A stretch of 64,000 nt of DNA, taken from Nectonema munidae. Taxonomy: Eukaryota > Nematomorpha > Nectonematoida > Nectonematidae. Within the stretch, counting starts at the first letter, position 1. The number at the start of each line of letters is the position of its first letter. Of this stretch, positions 58,981 to 64,000 are shown one piece after another. The stretch covers positions 1,282,501-1,346,500 of the forward strand of contig JAUIRK010000885.1 in NCBI GenBank assembly GCA_030549495.1, read 5' to 3'. The notes beneath the pieces are model-generated. The model ran no database searches. It had not been told where the DNA came from and saw nothing but the letters and a program-made list of their open reading frames with translations. Both the position numbers and the translations under genes were made by a program.

Positions 58981-59439
58981 TTATTTTCGTACTACAGGAA
59001 TTTTTTGAGTTAAAGAAAGTCTTTTATGAAGACTTCTAATATTCAAAGAATCTTCCGTATATTTTTGCCATAATTCCATCACTTTTTTTTGATGTTTTTG
59101 GTAAGACTTTCTTTGAATTCTTTGCAACTTTCTATCCGAAATCAGTCGAATCTGTGAAATAAATTTCAATTTTAGTAAGGTTAGTAGTAGGTTAGTATAA
59201 CTAACCTGTAAAGATAAAAGCATGGCTTCTTCGTGAATTCTTCTTATAACATCATAAAGATTCTTTGTAGTTTTTTTATTATTGAAGCGATTGTGCCACC
59301 CTTCAACATCATTGTTTGTTCTAATGGGCTGATTAAAAACACACCAATCACCAGGCCCCCAGATGTTATCCATCATCCAAGTGTTTTCAATGTAAAAGCA
59401 CAGCTCATGGATTTTTTCTAAAGAGGCATTAGATTTCAT
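58981..59439 (-). CDS. MULE transposase C-terminal fragment (within long-TIR element)
   Basis: The minus strand reads IENTWMMDNIWGPGDWCVFN, QPIRTNNDVEGWHNRFNNKK, RRIHEEAMLLSLQ, then RLISDRKLQRIQRKSYQKHQ to a stop. DVEGWHN marks animal MULE transposases. A 54-bp in-frame segment (GTTAGT..TTTCACAG, about 59152-59205) is probably an intron. Upstream coding (ILRGTYKFIKK-like, up to about 59589) stops where the right arm begins, so the catalytic half is lost and the protein cannot be an autonomous transposase. Confidence 0.7.
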   Translation of the reverse strand: MKSNASLEKIHELCFYIENTWMMDNIWGPGDWCVFNQPIRTNNDVEGWHNRFNNKKTTKNLYDVIRRIHEEAMLLSLQVSYTNLLLTLLKLKFISQIRLISDRKLQRIQRKSYQKHQKKVMELWQKYTEDSLNIRSLHKRLSLTQKIPVVRK

Positions 59440-60069
59440 TTCTTCAAATAAACATCTTAAAAAATGAAGCTGAAGAATAAACTGGTTTGTTAATGAAAAG
59501 TATTTTCTACTTGATATATTGTACAGGTAAAAGAGGTAAGGCTAAAATTTTTTTGATAAACTTATATGTTCCTCTAATTATATATATATAATTTTTTGAT
59601 ATGTCAAGGTATTTTGGATAAAAGGATAGGCAAATCAATGTACAGGACTCTCTTTTTTCTAAACTAAAATTTACACAATATGTGCTGATAACTTTTCTTG
59701 TTAAGATACTGACAAAAAAATTGCTACTTTGATTTTTTTAAAAGCTTTGATTTTGAGCACTTGTATTTTTCTATTTTTTATCAAATTTTTTATTTTGAGA
59801 TACAGACTTAAATGCTTCATATTGAATTGAAAAAACGCCAAGTATTTTAAGACGTCCAGAGTTATGTGTTTGAATTTAACAGTGACTAAATGTTAGCATT
59901 TGACGGAAATGTTAAGGTGTTTGGGTTGGGGCTCGTATAAACACCAGATTTGAGTGAATTTGATAAAAAAAATGACATTTGACTAAAATTGGATCAGGAA
60001 ATTTAATTGAAATTTATCCTTATTTGCCCGAAATCAAACTATTTGACTGGATTCAACTTTTTGTATTAA

Positions 60070-60375
60070 ATTTTTGGTTTTTGGTCTTTTTGGTTTTGAC
60101 CATTTTGGTTTTTTGCCGTTTTGGTTTTTGGCCGTTTTGGTTTTTGGCCGTTTTGGTTTTGGCCGTTTTTGTTTTTGGCCGTTTTGGTTTTTGGCCGTTT
60201 TGGTTTTGGCCATTTTGGTTTTTGGCCGTTTTGGTTTTGGCCGTTTTTGTTTTTAGCAGTTTTGGTTTTGGCCGTTTTGGTTTTTGGCCGTTTTGGTTTT
60301 TGGCCGTTTTGGTTTTTGGCCATTTTGGTTTTGGCGGTTTTGGTTTTGCCCGTTTTGGTTTTTGGCCGTTTTGAC
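60070..60375 (-). repeat. CCAAAACGGCCAAAA(A) array, right MULE arm
   Basis: The same array in inverted orientation, about 305 bp against 195 bp in the left arm, so copy number has changed since the arms were duplicated. Confidence 0.95.
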
Positions 60376-60814
60376 CAGGAACCTTTCAAAAACAGTTTCA
60401 TTGTTAATTTTGGACCAAAAACGCCTCTTAAAAGGCATAACTGAAACATGGCGATTGAAGAATAGAAAGTAAAAACACTTTTCTTCTAAAATCCTCCCAG
60501 AAAAAAGAAGCGTATCTTTTAATTAATCTGAAAATTTTAACTTTTGGAGAGTAAACATTTATACCCAATGTAAATAAAAAAAAATTGTATTAACAAATTT
60601 AAAAGGTCTAATTCAATCTGTTATCTTTTCATGATATAACAAAATTTAATGACTCTTCAAAAAAATCTCTGAAGATAGTTCAAAATTAAAAACATTTTCA
60701 AATTTAGTTCTAGATAGATGTTTCATGAAAATAAATAGTTATACTAACAGAACTTAATAAAAATTATCCTGAATTTTATGACAAAGTCAAATTTATATAA
60801 TGACAAAAGTTTAA

Positions 60815-62911
60815 CGGTTAGAGTACAGACACTTTTCCATTAACACTTTTGAAGTGCTATATTTTTATAATACTGAAATTTTATGACTTAATTAATATTA
60901 AAACTCAATAATACGAAACGAAATTTTTTTTAAATGTCTTTAAAGTTATTTTTATTCTAATGTACGTCCAAGATAATATCGATTATTTTGTTGCATTCTA
61001 TCTGTTTCTTTGTGCTGTGCTTGTTTTGCTATAATGTCTCACAAAGGAGCTACTAAAGAAAAAGCTTTGACTGGCATATGTCAATTCATATTTAAAAATA
61101 GCGAAGATGATAAAGTTATTGAAAATATATGCTATCCTGCTGAAAATTATGCCAAAATTTTTTTGATAGTAGATCTACAAATGATACAGATTCTTTGTGT
61201 TCTCAAAGTGACAATGAAGAAAGTTCAGAAAGCGAACAAGGAAATGCTTTGGATAAGAATGATTTCAATATTCAAGAGATGGGAAAATCTGGAGTAAAAA
61301 TTATCACTTTTCTAGAGGAAGAAATTCTGCGTCCAATAATTTCAAGCAAGAATCTTTCAAAATAAAAAAACAAATCTTCATTACCTTGTGAAAAGATGCT
61401 TTGATGTTGTTTTGTAGTTATATATTTGAATGTTCCCTAATTTATACAAATTTGTACGCAAGAAAAAAAATTACAAAATTTAGATCAAAATGAAAAAAAG
61501 ATACTGAAAAAGTGTTAACAAAAATGAAATGGAAACTTTTTTGGACTTCTGATTATAGCTGGAGCTTATCGAACTCATTGTAGATCAACGATCGAACATG
61601 GTCTTGCACACATAGCTATCTTATTTTTAGAGTAACAATGAGCAGAGAAAGATTTATTCACATTTTTGCGATTTGATGACGTAAAATGTAGAGACATATC
61701 AGATCCGTTGCCTCCAGTACGTTTTTTTAGTGGAAAAGTTTTTTATTCAAGTGAAAAATTTTGTAATTGCACCCAAATACCTTACTATTGACAAGCAATT
61801 GTTAGAATTTCACGGAAGAGTCAAATTTAGACAATACATTCCAACCAAATCCGGAAAGTTTGGAATTCTGATGGAGAATATCTCTTCAATGGTTTTATAT
61901 ATATTGGAAAAGATAGTTTGTTTCCAAAGTACAAGTTTGACAAAACAACTTTAGAAAGAATAGCTTAACCGTTGACAACCTTTTTTGTTTGAGGGAAAAA
62001 ATATAGCAGCAGATAATATTTTTACATCCTCTACTTTAGTTGAAACTATTTGATAATAAAACAATATATGTTGGTATTTTTTGAAAAAAGAAAAAGTGTA
62101 TCCCACCAGCAGCTTTGGTCCCAAACAAAAATCGTGTTACATTCAATTACTTTTTCTATCAAGAAAAAACACTTTTTTCTTTTTATGACAAAAAACCCTC
62201 CTGTTCTCCTTTTTGACACTTTTTGCAAAAAAATTCGAAAGATAAACAAGATTCTAAATCAAGTACTGTTTGTTTTTATAATCAAACAAAAGGTTGAGTA
62301 GATATTAGGGATAAAAAAATTTGCTCATATGTAGAAGATGGCCAGCAAGGGTTATCAGTAATGTGATAGACATTGATGGAATTAATGCTTTGTTCATTTA
62401 TAAAAAACAAAACATTCTTTGTTTGACCCATTATGAGTTTCTGAAGAATGCTGGATACCAATTAGTGGAAAAAAGGTGTTTCTTATGTAAAACAGATCGA
62501 AAGACCATATGTATTGAATGTCAAAAAGTTATTTGCCCCGAACATTCATATAAAATTTCTATATTTTGTTTTAAAAAATAATGTTAAATTTATAAACAAT
62601 TGTTCCCGGGGCCCAACTTTTGGGGGGTAAATTAAAAAAAAATTTTAAAAAGTTTTTTAGAGGGGGGTAAAATTTTTTAGGGAGGAAAAAGGAGGGGGGG
62701 GGGGGTGGGGGAGGGGGGGGGGGATTGGTTGGGGGGTGGGGGGGGGAGGGGGGGGGGGGGGGGGGGGAAAAGAAAATTAAAACTTAATTGTTTACTTGTT
62801 CTTTAAATAAAGTTTATTATTTTGACAAATAGTACATCCTTTTCACAAAGATGTGTAATTTTTACCCATGGTCGTACTTTACCTTATAATATTTTCGACA
62901 TTCTCTAACCG
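60815..62911 (+). mobile_element. piggyBac element, end-complete, transposase decayed
   Basis: TTAA at 60811-60814 and 62912-62915 flanks inverted ends CGGTTAGAG (60815 and 62903-62911). Both TTAA targets and short CNNTT ends fit piggyBac. The plus strand reads an N-terminal ORF (61010-61297), then PKYLTIDKQLLEFHGRVKFR, QYIPTKSGKFGI (61730-61954), then RRWPARVISNVIDIDGINAL and the C-terminal cysteine finger RCFLCKTDRKTICIECQKVI (62321-62581). Several frameshifts and stops separate the pieces, so the transposase is dead. The G-rich stretch 62605-62768 is inside its 3' untranslated part. Confidence 0.85.
62605..62768. repeat. G-rich low-complexity tract, possible assembly artefact
   Basis: CCCGGGGCCCAACTTTTGGG followed by A-runs and long G-runs; strand-asymmetric G bias unlike anything else in the window. 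Confidence 0.6.
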
Positions 62912-62915
62912 TTAA

Positions 62916-64000
62916 AGGGATTTTCTATCACAAACAAGAAAGTTGAGTAAAAACATTTAGGTTGTTTAAAAATTAAAACCCATTACTTATTAAAACGATT
63001 TTTAATGATATTTGAATTTCCAGTTGTGTTGACCAATCACCGAAAAAAAAGTAAAAAAATTGATAATAAAGTTAAATATAATGCTTGAAATTAGAAAATG
63101 TCAACGGAGGATTTTAAGTTTAAGAGTTGCAAGTAAAAGTAGTTAGTAACAATTAGTGATTGTGTAAAAAATGAGAAACGACAATGAATAAGTTAAATCA
63201 CAAAAAAATAAAATAACACAAAGTTATCGAAAAAGTCACACACAAAAGTAAATTTTTAGTTTTTACATAACAACAAAATCGCTCTCAAAAACCACAGAAA
63301 CTAAAAAAAAACTTGCTCCAATACTCCTAAATAACACTAGCACTTATCTCTGAAAGTCCAAATAAAAAAAGGAATTACAAATTTTCAATGAAAAAGTAGG
63401 TTTGTATCAATGCAACTTTCTCTCTTTACCATTCTTCCTAGTTGGTGAAAATGTTATATGACATAAAGTAGCTCATTGCTCAAAGTAAGTTTTTTTCGCC
63501 TAACCCTAGCTTCAGTGATAGCTTTTCAAAATCGTGCAATGAAAATAGAAAAGGGAGAAAAAACTTACTTTCACAATTGTATTCTTTTGAATAATAGTTA
63601 AAACAAAGTTTACATTTCGTTAATTTCAAATTCAGCCTTATGAAAGTATAAACCTAGAATAAAGCAAAGAGAAGGAGGAGGTCACAATAATAACAAGGAT
63701 CAGAAATTTGATTTTAGAAAGCTTCCAAATATCTCTAGAGTTATGAGAGGATTTTTTACACAAGATATAGAGAAGCTCTCGAGTAGGCGATAAGAGAGAG
63801 AGAGAGAAAACGCATATGGTGTATGGTGTTCAAGTTCCTCTAAAAACTGAAACATAACCAACCGCTTTTAAAAGTATACCTTATATATTCGCTGAATGTA
63901 TCATCCCTTTTTATATTGGGAAAATTTAGAAGAAAACTCAGACTTATTAGTATTTCATGTGGAGTAATGTTTAGTAACTTTATTGCACACAATACTTATT
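62916..64000. other. No recognised gene
   Basis: AT-rich to the window end, with a (GA)n tract near 63796. Confidence 0.45.

Larger units (their letters stand above)
57689..60383 (-). mobile_element. MULE with about 0.7-0.8-kb inverted repeats carrying tandem arrays
   Basis: 2.7-kb element. The left arm (57689-58373) and right arm (59590-60383) are inverted copies. Outer ends are GGTGCCTGGTCAAAACGGCC and GGTTCCTGGTCAAAACGGCC, followed by a 15/16-bp tandem array and then about 480 bp of unique sequence that is almost identical in both arms. The 1.2-kb core encodes a MULE transposase C-terminus on the minus strand. Long inverted repeats are a known Mutator trait. A clean target duplication was not found (flanks TCATGAAAAC and TTTCAAAAAC share only AAAAC). 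Near-identical arms suggest recent formation. Confidence 0.85.

Noticed and set aside
57681-60474. Many ORFs of 60-131 codons across the CCAAAACGG arrays (peptides such as FGRFGFWPFWF or NQNGQNQNGQ)
   Set aside because: A tandem array without stop codons gives ORFs in several frames on both strands; the peptides are translation artefacts of the repeat.

Overview
The window looks like an AT-rich, intron-bearing animal genome, most likely an arthropod. A crustacean such as a parasitic copepod would fit, but that is inference from overall character and no species marker is present. One host gene is certain: an ARID1/Osa (BAF250) subunit of the SWI/SNF (BAF) chromatin remodeller. It is on the minus strand between 42179 (start codon) and 17219 (stop). 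I reconstructed 14 coding exons; every junction has GT..AG borders and all reading phases agree. The total is 6870 nt, or 2289 residues, very close to human ARID1A (about 2285). It carries an N-terminal TPTLNQLL motif, long P/S/N/H/Q-rich stretches, an ARID DNA-binding domain split over two exons, and the complete BAF250_C domain. Introns range from 54 bp to about 9 kb; the long ones are packed with transposon debris.

Region 1-17 kb, downstream of the gene, holds only mobile-element remains: a decayed ZBED5/GTF2IRD2-like hAT transposase (about 0.9-2.3 kb), a short hAT element with perfect 8-bp target duplications (4133-4991), tRNA-derived SINEs, a broken Ty3/Gypsy fossil (about 12.9-15.2 kb) and a pogo/Tigger remnant (15.7-16.2 kb). 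17.2-42.2 kb is ARID1. 42.2-57 kb is its upstream flank, with palindromic MITEs, several hAT pieces, a GC-richer microsatellite zone at 50.1-51.9 kb that may hold the promoter and a 5' non-coding exon, and a hAT transposase (52.4-54.0 kb) interrupted by a MITE. 57-63 kb holds two Mutator-like (MULE) copies, one with terminal inverted repeats of about 0.7-0.8 kb that contain tandem arrays, and a nearly end-complete but decayed piggyBac (60815-62911).

The most interesting patterns are (a) at least 14 copies of TTAA-flanked MITEs that share an internal AGCAGACGA word, clustered in and around the ARID1 gene; (b) several element families whose inverted ends are themselves tandem repeats, led by the CCAAAACGGCCAAAA family tied to a MULE transposase; and (c) target-site duplications that date some insertions as recent. 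No tRNA, rRNA, CRISPR or bacterial feature is present.
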